Shown one piece after another: positions 42,185 to 51,284 of a stretch of DNA of 64,000 nt; position 1 is the stretch's first letter, and every line of letters begins with the position of its first letter. The stretch is from JAGVUD01 sp052033935 (GTDB lineage Bacteria > Armatimonadota > UBA5829 > DSUL01), in NCBI GenBank assembly GCA_052033935.1, contig JBPOJE010000002.1, positions 6,099 through 70,098 of the forward strand, given 5' to 3'. A program made the position numbers and the translations under genes. The notes under the pieces were generated by a model. It ran no database searches and had not been told where the DNA came from. It saw only the letters and a list, made by a program, of their open reading frames with translations.

Positions 42185-43203
42185 TGGATCTCAACGTGTT
42201 CTGGTTTGTGACGCTTGGCGTGCTGCTTGCGGGCTACGCAATCCTCGACGGCTTTGATCTCGGTGTGGGCGCGCTGCATCTGTTCGCCCGCGGAGAGGAT
42301 GGCCGCCGCACGCTGATGAACTCCATCGGTCCTGTGTGGGACGGTAACGAGGTGTGGCTGATCACTTTCGGCGGCGCGCTGTTCGCGGCGTTCCCCATCG
42401 CTTACGCCACGGCGTTTTCGGGCTTCTATCTCGCGTTCATGCTGCTGCTCGTCGCGCTCATCTTCCGGGGGGTGGCGATGGAGTTCCGCGGCAAGCGGCA
42501 GTCGCGGGTGTGGCGCTCGTGCTGGGACGTCGCGTTCTCGCTCTCCAGTGCGGTTGCGGCCCTTCTGTTCGGAGTCGCCGCCGGCAACGTGCTCAGAGGC
42601 CTCCCTATCGGCGCGGATACGGAGTTCCATGGCAGGTTCCTCGATCTGCTCAATCCCTTCTCGCTGCTCACCGGCGTCATGGCGCTGGCGCTGTTCGCGT
42701 CGCACGGAGCGGCGTACCTCTACCTGAAGGCCGAGGGCGATCTCCAGCGTGCCGCGCGCGGATGGTTCTGGCGAACCTGGGCGGCCTTCGTTGCGCTGTA
42801 TGCCGCCGCAAGCATCGTGGCCCTTCGCGGCGCCGTTCCGTCGTCGGGCAAGTTCATCGAGCATCCGTGGGGATGGGTTGTGGTCGCGCTGACGGTAATC
42901 GCCATCGCCAACACCGCCCGGGCCATGAGCAAAAGGGCGGCCCTTTCGGCCTTTATTTCGAGTTGCTGCGCGATTGGCGGACTGGTGTTTCTGCTGGCGT
43001 TCGCCCTGTTCCCGAACCTGCTGCCTTCCACCCTCGAGCCTGCCCGCAACAGCCTCACGATCTATTCGGCGGCCTCGTCGCAGAAGACGCTTGCGATGAT
43101 GCGCAACATCGTCTTCATGGGAATGCCGTTCGTCCTCATCTACACGGCCGCGGTTTACCGCGTGTTCCGGGGCAAGGTGAAGGTCGGCAAGTACAGCTAC
43201 TAG
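42184..43203 (+). CDS. cydB: cytochrome bd oxidase subunit II
   Basis: A 339-residue, roughly eight-helix subunit. The opening FVTLGVLLAGYAILDGFDLGVGAL, GPVWDGNEVWLITFGGALFAAFP and FRGVAMEFRGK are CydB hallmarks. The GTG start shares its first base with the last base of the cydA stop. No cydX or cydCD is visible nearby. Its end is three bases from the end of the convergent DUF6785 remnant. Confidence 0.95.
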   Translation: MDLNVFWFVTLGVLLAGYAILDGFDLGVGALHLFARGEDGRRTLMNSIGPVWDGNEVWLITFGGALFAAFPIAYATAFSGFYLAFMLLLVALIFRGVAMEFRGKRQSRVWRSCWDVAFSLSSAVAALLFGVAAGNVLRGLPIGADTEFHGRFLDLLNPFSLLTGVMALALFASHGAAYLYLKAEGDLQRAARGWFWRTWAAFVALYAAASIVALRGAVPSSGKFIEHPWGWVVVALTVIAIANTARAMSKRAALSAFISSCCAIGGLVFLLAFALFPNLLPSTLEPARNSLTIYSAASSQKTLAMMRNIVFMGMPFVLIYTAAVYRVFRGKVKVGKYSY

Positions 43204-43205
43204 CT

Positions 43206-45117
43206 CTACAGCCCGCCCAGACCGCCTTCGGGCGGGATGGGGACGATGTTGTAGAGGTTCAAAAGCGAAATGGCCATCCCGGTTGCGAACTCGCCGCAGA
43301 TCAATCCGATGAAGAACGGGGTGGCCTTCTGCTCGCAGTCCGCCGTAGCGCAGAAGCGACGACTTGACGAGCCACGCCAGCAGAATCGGTACCCAGAGCC
43401 GCATCACCCCCCAGCTTGTCGTTGAGACCAGCCCGACCGGGTGAAGCGGCCAGCCCGGGAGGAAGCGAACCCGCAGAATGCTCAGGATCAGCGTCAGTCC
43501 CATGCCCACTCCGTACCCGCCCACGCGGCCGTGGTTGGACGGTAGAGGCGAACGGATCGCCCCGCTCATCGAGCCGCGCCAAACGAACTCAAGATAATCT
43601 GCGAGTACCGCACCGATTCTTACCCGACCTGATACATCACGTGCAGATACGCCCAGAACGCTGTGACGATCGCCACTCCTCCAGCGATCAACATGGCGGC
43701 GGTCATCGTGCGTTGATTGATGCCGCCACGGCCGGCGATCCGCATCCCGTCCACCTGAGACGACATCGGGAACTGCCGGTGCGTGCGTACCATCCAGAAC
43801 AGCAGAGACATTCCCGCCATCTCCCTGCGCGTCCAGAACGCGTCGCCGAACCCGTTGCGCAGCATCCGGTCCGCGCCCTGTGTGTAAAGCTCCACCGTGG
43901 GTAGCCCTACCTCCGCCCGGATGCGCGCCGTGACAATGACGAACAGAAACGTGATGCCGATGAACGCCGCCGCCGTGAGCGGTCGCAGCCCGGCGCCCAC
44001 TACGAACCAGAGGATGTAAGCAAGCCCCGCAATCAGCCCCCAGAACGCGATGCTGTAGGGCAGGGGCTCCTCCGAATCGTCCATCCTCTCCCTGCCCGTC
44101 GCGTGCAGATACACCCGCCGCAGATGCCCGTGCGCGAAGTAGAGAACCGCCAGCGCCAGCCCGATCGCCGCCCCCGCGCCCTGCTCGTTCACGTACGGGA
44201 AGTCGTCCGTGATGCCAAAACCCGCCGCTGCCGCCGCCACCGCCACCTTCTCCAGCCGCGTCAGCAGAAAGAACGCCCACACCGAGAAGCTGATCTGCGT
44301 TGAGAAAGAAGCTGAGCCCGATTGCGAACGGGAAGAACGAAACAGGAATCGGGTTCGCTGCTGACCACGGCAGGTTGGGGCTGAGCTGGTAGTAGCGCAC
44401 GTTCACGGGTAGCTCCGGCACTGACGGCGCCAGCAGGTGTGCCACCACCATCGTTCTCACCCCGGCCGCCAGCGCAAATGCCGCCCAGAACAGAGGGCTC
44501 GCAAGCACCTGCGTCCTGGGGTCGGTGCAGGGGCATCTCGCGGCAATCGGGTAGGTCAGCCGCTCCGCTTCCCACTGCCTGCGGAAGATCGCCGCAATGC
44601 ACAGCATCACCCAGAACAGCGCCGCCGCGAAAGAAGACCACCACGCCAGCGGGCGCAGCCAGGGAACAATGTGCCCCGGCTCGTACAGCGTCGTGTTGCC
44701 CCGGTAGAGGTCGGTGACGGCGTCTCCCGCCGGGGGCATCAGATGCAGGGGCAGGTAGGGATGGATGATCTGACCCCACTGGTTCTCGGGCGTCGCCCGC
44801 TCGATGACATAGCTCAGCCCGCTGAAGAGGATCTCGAGCTGGTCGTGCCCGCACACCGCGGTCGAGACCACCACCATCACGTAGATGATCAGCATTTCGC
44901 CCCGGCGGAAGGCAAGCCGGGGAAGGATGCGCATCAGAACCGCGTTCAGGGCTGTGAGCGCGAGCAGCAGGGTGATGGCGTTGAAGAACAGCGACGAGGT
45001 CGAGACGTTGTCGGAGTAGCGCACATACTCGACGTGCGTGACCCAGAGTATGTTGAGCGGGATCAGCAGTGCCCCAATCAGTATGGCTCGCACTGTGTGG
45101 AACACGGGTGCGGCCAT
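43206..45117 (-). pseudogene. DUF6785-like membrane protein broken by three frameshifts
   Basis: The gene starts at 45117 with MAAPVFHTVRAILIG and encodes a many-helix membrane protein. Its parts lie in successive frames: about 45117-44290 (RMLPRLAF-like N-terminal half), 44290-43620 (FSVWAFFLLTRLEKV to YLHVMYQVG), 43625-43338 (LPGWPLHPVG and LLAWLVKSSLLRYGG) and 43340-43206 (KATPFFIGLICGEFATGM to the stop). Joined, they match the usual layout of DUF6785/DUF6784 proteins of Armatimonadota and Planctomycetota, function unknown. One frame stays open across the whole region and beyond it into cydB, which can be mistaken for a 990-residue gene. Real decay or sequence errors cannot be told apart here. 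Confidence 0.75.
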
Positions 45118-45133
45118 TCTAGAGGCTGTCCGG

Positions 45134-46027
45134 TTACGGAGTCAATGGGCCGGCTTCGGCCTTGGCGGCTTCGTCCGTGTTCTTCTTCTCGTCCCAGGCG
45201 CTCAGCAGGTCGGGAAGGGTCACGAATGTGTAGCCGCTGGCCGAGAGTTTGCTCAGTATCTTCTCCACCGCAACGGCAGTGTCGCCGTGCCCGGCTCCGT
45301 CGTGCATCAGCACGATGTCGCCCGGGTTCGGGGTGTTGATGACGTTGGAGGCGATGGCGTCCGCGCCGATCTTCTTCGTGTCCGCCGAACTGATCGTCCA
45401 GAGAAACACGGCCATGCCACGGCGAATCGCTTCGGCGGTGGTCTGATTGTCCAGGATGCCGTAGGGCGGGCGGAAAATGCTGGTCCTTCTGCCGGTCGTC
45501 TCCGCGATGACCGACTCCGTCCAATCCAACTCTTTGACCGCTCGCGCCGCCGAGGGCTTCTTCAGGTGACTGGCGGTGTGACTCCCGATGGCGTGGCCCT
45601 GGTCTGCGATCTCTCTCATCAGTTCCGGGTGCCTCGCCGCGTTGCTGCCCAGCACGAAGAACGTCGCGCGCGCATTGTGTTTCCGGAGCGATTCCAGTAT
45701 CTTTGGCGTGACCTTCGGGTCTGGACCGTCGTCAAACGTCAGCGCGAGGAGCTTCGGCTCGAAGGTGCGCAGCCGCCGTCGGATGACCTGTCCGCTGTAT
45801 CTCTCGGGGATTGTCCAGTCCTCCATGACGGGCTCAGGCGGCGCTTCGGGGGCTGGCGGCTCGATTTGCTGATTCGCGTTCATCTGTCCGGTGGCTGGTT
45901 GGGCGCTTTGCCCTCCGGGGAGGATATCTGCTCCTGTTGCCTCAAAGACGAACACCAGAGCAACGGCCAAGGCCACTGCAGTCATTTTGAAGGAGCCTTG
46001 TATATGTTGTCGTGCCAAAAACTTCAA
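45134..46027 (-). CDS. secreted polysaccharide deacetylase (NodB/CE4)
   Basis: A protein of 297 residues from the TTG at 46027, or 283 from the ATG at 45985. The TTG version gives a better signal peptide with a basic start (KFLARQ); neither has a good ribosome site. CE4 motifs are LTFDDGPD (motif 1), HTASH (motif 2), RPPYG (motif 3) and LMHDGAGHG near the end. It should remove N- or O-acetyl groups from peptidoglycan or another glycan in the periplasm. A Pro/Glu-rich linker follows the signal. It is divergent from an alpha/beta hydrolase. Confidence 0.88.
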   Translation of the reverse strand: MKFLARQHIQGSFKMTAVALAVALVFVFEATGADILPGGQSAQPATGQMNANQQIEPPAPEAPPEPVMEDWTIPERYSGQVIRRRLRTFEPKLLALTFDDGPDPKVTPKILESLRKHNARATFFVLGSNAARHPELMREIADQGHAIGSHTASHLKKPSAARAVKELDWTESVIAETTGRRTSIFRPPYGILDNQTTAEAIRRGMAVFLWTISSADTKKIGADAIASNVINTPNPGDIVLMHDGAGHGDTAVAVEKILSKLSASGYTFVTLPDLLSAWDEKKNTDEAAKAEAGPLTP

Positions 46028-46109
46028 CTTAGATATACCGGTAACTATGCTATCGGACAATATCACGGACGGCAATAGGCAGGCGGCCAAAAAAGGAGCG
46101 TGGGAGCGT

Positions 46110-46889
46110 GTGGAGAACCCCCGAAAACATGGGCATCCGCCGTACCGCGTGGCTGTCGCGCACGGAGGTCCAGGAGCCTTCGGCTCCGTGGCCCGGGAGC
46201 TTTCGAGCGTATGCGGCACGCTCGAGCCGTTCCAGACCGCGGAAACGCTGGATAAGCAGGTTGCAGAACTTGCCCTGATCCTGAACAATGCTGCCAGTGC
46301 GCCCGTCACCCTCATCGGGCACTCCTGGGGCGCGTGGCTTTGCACCATCGTTGCCGCCGCCCAGCCCGGCCTTGTGAGCAAGCTCATAATCATCGGCAGC
46401 GGCCCCTTCGAGCCGCACTACGCCGAGCAGATCATATCCACCCGCCTCGCGCGCATCGCTCCCGCCGAGCGCGAGCGATACGGGTCACTAATGCGCGAGC
46501 TGCACGCTTCGAATCACGAAGACAAGCGCGCTGTTGTTGAGCGGTTGGGGGATTTGCTGGGCCGGACGGACGATTTCGATCCGCTTCCGCTGGAGCCGGA
46601 CCCGGACGGTCTCGAAGCGGACCTCTCCGGGTTTGCCGGGCTGTTCGAAGAAGCAGACGCCTTGCGCCAGAGCGGCGAGCTTCTCGATATTGCCTCCCGC
46701 GTGCGCTGCCCGGTTGTTGCGATTCACGGGGACTACGACCCGCACCCGGCCGAAGGCGTCGTCGAGCCGCTGACAGGAGTCGTGGCGGACTTTCGCTTTG
46801 TTCTGCTCAGCCGGTGCGGCCACCACCCCTGGAACGAGCGGTGGGCGAGGGACGAGTTCTTCGATGTACTCATGTCCGAGGTAGCCTAG
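46110..46889 (+). CDS. alpha/beta hydrolase
   Basis: A 259-residue soluble hydrolase. HGGPGAFG near residue 17 forms the oxyanion region, GHSWGAW near 70 holds the nucleophile Ser, GDYDPHPAEG gives the acid and RCGHHPWNE the catalytic His. A helical lid lies between. The wording resembles proline iminopeptidase-like and other small-ester hydrolases. I use the GTG at 46110, preceded by GGAGCGTGGGAG; an ATG at 46047 in frame is possible. The 3' end overlaps the convergent DUF5107 gene by four bases. Confidence 0.82.
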   Translation: MENPRKHGHPPYRVAVAHGGPGAFGSVARELSSVCGTLEPFQTAETLDKQVAELALILNNAASAPVTLIGHSWGAWLCTIVAAAQPGLVSKLIIIGSGPFEPHYAEQIISTRLARIAPAERERYGSLMRELHASNHEDKRAVVERLGDLLGRTDDFDPLPLEPDPDGLEADLSGFAGLFEEADALRQSGELLDIASRVRCPVVAIHGDYDPHPAEGVVEPLTGVVADFRFVLLSRCGHHPWNERWARDEFFDVLMSEVA

Positions 46890-48886
46890 CTCATCCGGAA
46901 GTCAATGTTCGCGGGCGGCGGATACTCCCTGCGCACCCGCTCGCGCAGCGCGGCGTTCACCGGAATCCCCTCCGCCGCCGCAATCCGCCTCTCGTGCATG
47001 GCAAACCAGAGATTCGTCAGCAGCACCTCGCCTTCGCGCACTGTAGTGAACTCGTGCTTCAGGGCCTGTTCCAGTTCGTCCAGATCGCCCAGTCCCAGTG
47101 CCGCGACGGCTCCCGATATGCGTATACGCTCGTGCGAGGCGATATCGGGCCTGAGTCCCCGGATGAAGCCCTTCAGCTCCGCATACCGTCCGGCCTCGAG
47201 TAGCGACTGAGCGCACTCCCGGGCAAGCGAAACCTCCTCGGGTCCTGCCTCCCACGCTTCCAGAAGCTGATCTGCGCACGCGCCGATCTTGCCTCGGCGG
47301 CCGGAGAGCCTAGCGATGTTTCTGAGCGCCCAGCTCGTCCTCTGGTGTTCCAGCGAACGCTGCCAGGCGCGCCGCGCGCCTGCGCGGTCGCCGGCTTCAC
47401 GCCGCATCACCCCGATATGCAGCCACGCCAGCCAGTGATCGCTCTTCCCTCGCCGCGCGGCTGACGTCAAGAGCCTCCGCCACTCACGCTGCACCATATA
47501 ATGCCCCGGCCCCTCCTCCGGCTCGCGCTCGGGGAACGTCCCCGCCTCCAGCAGCGAGAGCCACGGCGCCTCGGCGTCGCCGATGGATTCCTTGGGAAAC
47601 AGCAGTTCCGCAGGAATTCGGTCGGGCTCGCCTGCGGCCTTCAGCCTCCTGCGTTCCAGCGCTCCCCAGCCGGACCCGCTGAACAGAATCCCGTCCGGCG
47701 CGGCACTGGAAGACCCGGCGAAATCGGCGTTACGCTTCTCCACCTCCGCGTGCGGCAGCTTCTGCTCCAGCCGTTCTTCGACAGCGCTCCGCGCTGCGGC
47801 CCAGTCACTGTCGTGAACGGCTTGTGCTGGCGCCTCGATGTAACCGTACGCCTCCGTCCACGACCATTCGGCCAGCGGCGGCATCGGCAGGCACTCCAAC
47901 TGTGTGCGCGCGAGGCCCGCCTGAATCTCAATGTACTGCCAGTCGGGGCCTCCCAGATAGTTCTGCCAGCGGCGCCCGCCCTGTCCCATCCCGAAGTAGA
48001 ACAGCTTGCGTCCCGCCAGCCGGTCCGTGGATGTCTGGACGAACCCGCGCCCTTCACCGTCCACGGCGGCAATCCAGCGCCGGTGTCCGTCCGGAATCCG
48101 CATGAACATCTCGCCCGCCGCGCCTGCGTTCGTCGTGTAGGTCAGGTCCGGCCCGTCAGGAGAAGGAAGCTCCCTCACCGTGAAGCCCTTCTCGCCGCCC
48201 GTAATGACCGAATCCGCCGGAGCGATCACCCGCACATCCTCCGCTTCTGGAACGCCCATGTTCGTCCACCAGTACATCGGCAGCACGCGCTCGTGCGGGT
48301 TCACAATGCGAACGCGGCTGTAGAGGAACGGCGAGCCCGGGGGCAGGTGGAAGTCAATCTGCCATGGGAAACACCGCACCCGGTCCCACTCATACAGCCG
48401 CAGCACGGGATAGCCTCCGGGGGACGCCACGCGTGCGGCGAACACAGGCGAGCAGGTCAGGTGGTAATGCCCGGTGACGCAGGTGTTCCATTCGATGCCC
48501 CCGGCGAACCAGGCGTTGCGGAGCGCCAGGTTCGCAGGCTGCCAGACGGGGTTGCGCGCGAGAAGCTCCCGCTCCAGCGGTTTGTGAACAAGCGAAACCA
48601 TCCGCCCGCCCAGCCCTGGCAGGAATGTCGCTTTCACTAACTCATTCTCCAGCACAACGGAGGGCAGCGCGCGGGGCGTTCGCGCGCGGTTGTAGCCGTC
48701 CTGCATCCGGTGCGGCAGCACGAGCGGCTGCGTCCACTTTCCCATCCAGCGCCGCTCTGGCTCCGGCACGGTGTCATCAATGGCAATCCGCGCGTGCTCC
48801 GATCGCCCGCGAAACACAGGCAACGGATTCTCCGGCCCGAGGTCGGCTGCCGGAATCGTGTATGTATCCAGTCTCAGTTCTGTCAC
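46886..48886 (-). CDS. DUF5107 protein with C-terminal TPR-like repeats
   Basis: A 666-residue cytosolic protein starting at GTG 48886. The N-terminal half, about residues 60-350, matches DUF5107: LVKATFLPGLGGRMVSL, NAWFAGGIEWN, YWWTNMGVPE and KLFYFGMGQGGRRWQNYLGG. This is a galactose-mutarotase-like beta sandwich thought to bind or process sugars. The C-terminal third is helical with TPR-like units (WLAWLHIGVMRREAGDRAGARRAW, LEAGRYAELKGF). A frame extension upstream to 48937 seems unlikely. The function is not established; the context of glycan enzymes is suggestive only. Confidence 0.78.
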   Translation of the reverse strand: MTELRLDTYTIPAADLGPENPLPVFRGRSEHARIAIDDTVPEPERRWMGKWTQPLVLPHRMQDGYNRARTPRALPSVVLENELVKATFLPGLGGRMVSLVHKPLERELLARNPVWQPANLALRNAWFAGGIEWNTCVTGHYHLTCSPVFAARVASPGGYPVLRLYEWDRVRCFPWQIDFHLPPGSPFLYSRVRIVNPHERVLPMYWWTNMGVPEAEDVRVIAPADSVITGGEKGFTVRELPSPDGPDLTYTTNAGAAGEMFMRIPDGHRRWIAAVDGEGRGFVQTSTDRLAGRKLFYFGMGQGGRRWQNYLGGPDWQYIEIQAGLARTQLECLPMPPLAEWSWTEAYGYIEAPAQAVHDSDWAAARSAVEERLEQKLPHAEVEKRNADFAGSSSAAPDGILFSGSGWGALERRRLKAAGEPDRIPAELLFPKESIGDAEAPWLSLLEAGTFPEREPEEGPGHYMVQREWRRLLTSAARRGKSDHWLAWLHIGVMRREAGDRAGARRAWQRSLEHQRTSWALRNIARLSGRRGKIGACADQLLEAWEAGPEEVSLARECAQSLLEAGRYAELKGFIRGLRPDIASHERIRISGAVAALGLGDLDELEQALKHEFTTVREGEVLLTNLWFAMHERRIAAAEGIPVNAALRERVRREYPPPANIDFRMS

Positions 48887-48967
48887 TAGCTGCCCCCAGA
48901 ATGCGTAGGAATAGGGCAGCCGCGGCCGCCCGCACAACTATAGCAGAGGCGGCGCTCCAGGTCACCA

Positions 48968-49005
48968 TGAAAAACGGCCTCCGGGGACAAAAACCCCGGA
49001 GGCCG
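48968..49005 (-). terminator. intrinsic terminator after groEL
   Basis: A perfect 12-base-pair stem (49005-48994 with 48986-48975) with a seven-base loop, followed on the minus strand by TTTTT. It ends the groES-groEL transcript 30 bases after the groEL stop. Confidence 0.95.
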
Positions 49006-49034
49006 ATGTCTCTTGTCTGAAGCCTGCGCCTCAG

Positions 49035-50663
49035 CTACATGTCATAATCGTCCATGCCGCCGCCCGGCGCCGCCGGAGCTTTCTTCTTCTCCGGCTTCTC
49101 GGCAACCAGCGTCTCGGTCGTGAGCACCATGCCCGCGATGGACGCGGCATTCTGCAGCGCGCTGCGCGTCACCTTGACGGGGTCCACGATGCCGGCCGGA
49201 ATCATCTCAACGATCTCGCCCGTCAGCGCGTTGAGGCCCCATCCGGGCTTCTCGGTGCGCTTCACGTCGCTGACCACCACGCTGCCCTCGAGTCCCGCGT
49301 TCTCGGCGATCTGCCTGAGCGGCTCTTCCAGCGCGCGCCGGACGATGTCGCCGCCGACCGCCTGGTCGCCCTTCAGCTTCATCTTCTCTAGCTTGGGCAT
49401 CAGATTGATCAGCGTCACGCCGCCGCCCGCGACGATTCCTTCTTCAATCGCTGCGCGGGTGGCCGAGAGCGCGTCCTCGAACCGATGCTTCTTCTCTTTC
49501 AGCTCGGTCTCCGTGGATGCGCCGACCTTGATCACCGCAACGCCGCCCGCTAGCTTGGCCAGTCGCTCCTGCAGCTTCTCGCGGTCGTAGTTCGAGTCCG
49601 TCTCTTCGATTTGCTTGCGAATGAGCTGAATGCGCCCCGCCACAGCCTCGCGCGAACCCGCGCCTTCGATGATCGTCGTCTTCTCTTTCGAGATGATGAC
49701 CTTCTTCGCCGACCCGAGCTGGTTCATCTCCAGGTTCTCGAGCTTCAAGCCGAGGTCCTCGCTGATGAACTCGCCTCCGGTGAGCGTCGCGATGTCGCGC
49801 AGCATCTCCTTGCGGCGGTCTCCGAAGCCCGGGGCCTTGGCGGCCGCGATCTGCAGCGTGCCGCGCAGGCGGTTCACAACGACGGTCGCCAGCGCGTCGC
49901 CGTCCAGGTCCTCGGCGATAATCACGAGCGGCCTGCGCGCCTGCGCGACCTTCTCGAGGAACGGCACCAGGTCTGCGGCGGCCGAGATCTTCTTCTCGAA
50001 AATGAGGATCAGAGGGTTCTCGAAAACCGCCTCCATTCTTTCGGCGTCGGTGACCATGTAGGGCGAAATGTACCCCTTGTCGAACTGCATCCCCTCGACG
50101 ATCTCGACGTCCGTATCGCGGCCCTTCGACTCCTCGACCGTAATGACGCCGTCGCGCCCGACCTTGTCCATCGCGTCCGCGATGATGCCGCCGATCTCTT
50201 TGTCGTTGCCAGCGATGGCGGCAACGTTGGCCACTTCTTCCTTTGTCTCGACCGGCGTCGCCATGGCCTTCAGTTCTTTGAGGGCAACCTCCACCGCAGC
50301 GTCAATGCCCTTCTTCACAGCAATCGGATTGCCGCCCGCCGCGACGTACCTAAGGCCTTCGGTCACGAGAATCTCGGCGAGTACGGTCGCTGTGGTCGTC
50401 CCGTCGCCCGCGATGTCGTTGGTCTTCGATGCGACCTCGCGGACAAGCTGAGCGCCCATGTTCTCGTACGGGTCGGACAGTTCGATCTCTTTTGCGACCG
50501 TCACGCCGTCCTTGGTGATTGTGGGGGAACCCCACTTTTTGTCCAGCACCACGTTGCGGCCGCGTGGTCCCAGGGTCACCTTCACCGCCGCGGCCACCGT
50601 CTTCGCGCCGCGCTCCAGCGCCCTGCGCGCCTCTTCGTCATAAACTATCTGTTTCGCAGCCAT
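49035..50663 (-). CDS. groL: chaperonin GroEL
   Basis: A 542-residue group I chaperonin subunit that folds proteins in a double-ring cage with GroES. It shows VTLGPRGRNVVLDKKWGSPTITKDG, AGDGTTTATVLA (ATP site with the catalytic Asp region), FGDRRKEMLRD and AIEEGIVAGGGV. The C-terminus is GGGMDDYDM, a short form of the usual GGM repeat tail. It is second in the operon behind groES (30 bases) and should be controlled by HrcA through the CIRCE site upstream. Confidence 0.98.
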   Translation of the reverse strand: MAAKQIVYDEEARRALERGAKTVAAAVKVTLGPRGRNVVLDKKWGSPTITKDGVTVAKEIELSDPYENMGAQLVREVASKTNDIAGDGTTTATVLAEILVTEGLRYVAAGGNPIAVKKGIDAAVEVALKELKAMATPVETKEEVANVAAIAGNDKEIGGIIADAMDKVGRDGVITVEESKGRDTDVEIVEGMQFDKGYISPYMVTDAERMEAVFENPLILIFEKKISAAADLVPFLEKVAQARRPLVIIAEDLDGDALATVVVNRLRGTLQIAAAKAPGFGDRRKEMLRDIATLTGGEFISEDLGLKLENLEMNQLGSAKKVIISKEKTTIIEGAGSREAVAGRIQLIRKQIEETDSNYDREKLQERLAKLAGGVAVIKVGASTETELKEKKHRFEDALSATRAAIEEGIVAGGGVTLINLMPKLEKMKLKGDQAVGGDIVRRALEEPLRQIAENAGLEGSVVVSDVKRTEKPGWGLNALTGEIVEMIPAGIVDPVKVTRSALQNAASIAGMVLTTETLVAEKPEKKKAPAAPGGGMDDYDM

Positions 50664-50693
50664 TGTCTGAGTTCGTTGCTCCCTTCTTGCTGA

Positions 50694-50978
50694 CTAGTCT
50701 TTCACCGCGAAGATCGAGTCTTCGTCAAGGATCACGTAGTCCTTCCCGTCCACAGTCACCTCGGTGCCGCCATATTTGGCGTAGATGACCGTCTGCCCTT
50801 TCTTGACCTGCATCGGCGCGCGCGTGCCGTCATCCAGAACGCGCCCGGCGCCAACGGCCACGACCTTGCCCTCCTGCGGCTTCTTCTTCGCCGAGTCCGG
50901 CAGGATTATCCCGCCCGCGCTCTTCTCCTCTGCCTCGGACGGCTCAACCACGACCTTGTCAAATAACGGTTGTATCAT
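50694..50978 (-). CDS. groS: co-chaperonin GroES
   Basis: A 94-residue lid subunit. PLFDKVVVEPSEAEEKSAGGIILPDSA contains the mobile loop (about residues 17-32, here with GGIIL), followed by VVAVGAGRVLDDG, VIYAKYGGTEV and ILDEDSIFAV. AGGAGG precedes the ATG. It heads the groES-groEL operon, with CIRCE and a consensus promoter upstream. Confidence 0.97.
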   Translation of the reverse strand: MIQPLFDKVVVEPSEAEEKSAGGIILPDSAKKKPQEGKVVAVGAGRVLDDGTRAPMQVKKGQTVIYAKYGGTEVTVDGKDYVILDEDSIFAVKD

Positions 50979-51028
50979 CGTGTCTCGACTGTTCCTCCTC
51001 GCGTGCTATAGTGCGAAAACCTCTGGAT

Positions 51029-51055
51029 TTGGCAGTCGGGGTTCCCGAGTGCTAA
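51029..51055 (-). promoter_or_regulatory. CIRCE operator (HrcA site)
   Basis: On the minus strand TTAGCACTC (51055-51047), nine bases, then GACTGCCAA (51037-51029). The first arm is perfect and the second matches 7 of 9 bases of GAGTGCTAA. It lies just downstream of the expected transcription start, the usual place for repression of groESL by HrcA. Confidence 0.9.
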
Positions 51056-51065
51056 TCCGCAAGGG

Positions 51066-51094
51066 ATATTATCTTTGAGCCCGGTGGATGTCAA
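51066..51094 (-). promoter_or_regulatory. sigma-70 promoter of groES-groEL
   Basis: On the minus strand TTGACA (51094-51089) and TAATAT (51071-51066) with a 17-base spacer. The start is expected near 51059, so CIRCE falls at about +4 to +30. Confidence 0.88.
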
Positions 51095-51168
51095 GAGGAG
51101 CCAGGCGTCCGCCTCGTTACGAGCGATTACAGATGACAAATGGAGGAAATCACGCCGCTGCTTCGAAA

Positions 51169-51264
51169 GTGTCATTGCCGCCGCGCGAGAATGACACGCG
51201 GCCGGGTTTTGCTCACAATACAGGCGGCGCACCACGGGCGCACAACCCTTGGCCCCGCGGGGCC
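51169..51264 (+). other. ilvD leader with two inverted repeats
   Basis: The stretch between groES and ilvD holds a perfect 8-base inverted repeat GTGTCATT (51169-51176) and AATGACAC (51190-51197) with a 13-base loop, and a perfect 14-base palindrome (51251-51264) just before the ilvD ribosome site. The small reading frame across it has no run of Ile, Leu or Val codons, so peptide-based attenuation is not supported. No clear promoter is seen. Confidence 0.4.
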
Positions 51265-51284
51265 GCTGCCAAAAAGGAACATCC

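Noticed and set aside
42145..45117. One 990-codon minus-strand frame as a single gene.
   Set aside because: Only its first third and a later part encode DUF6785 residues; the rest is antisense to cydB or in the wrong frame of the broken gene.
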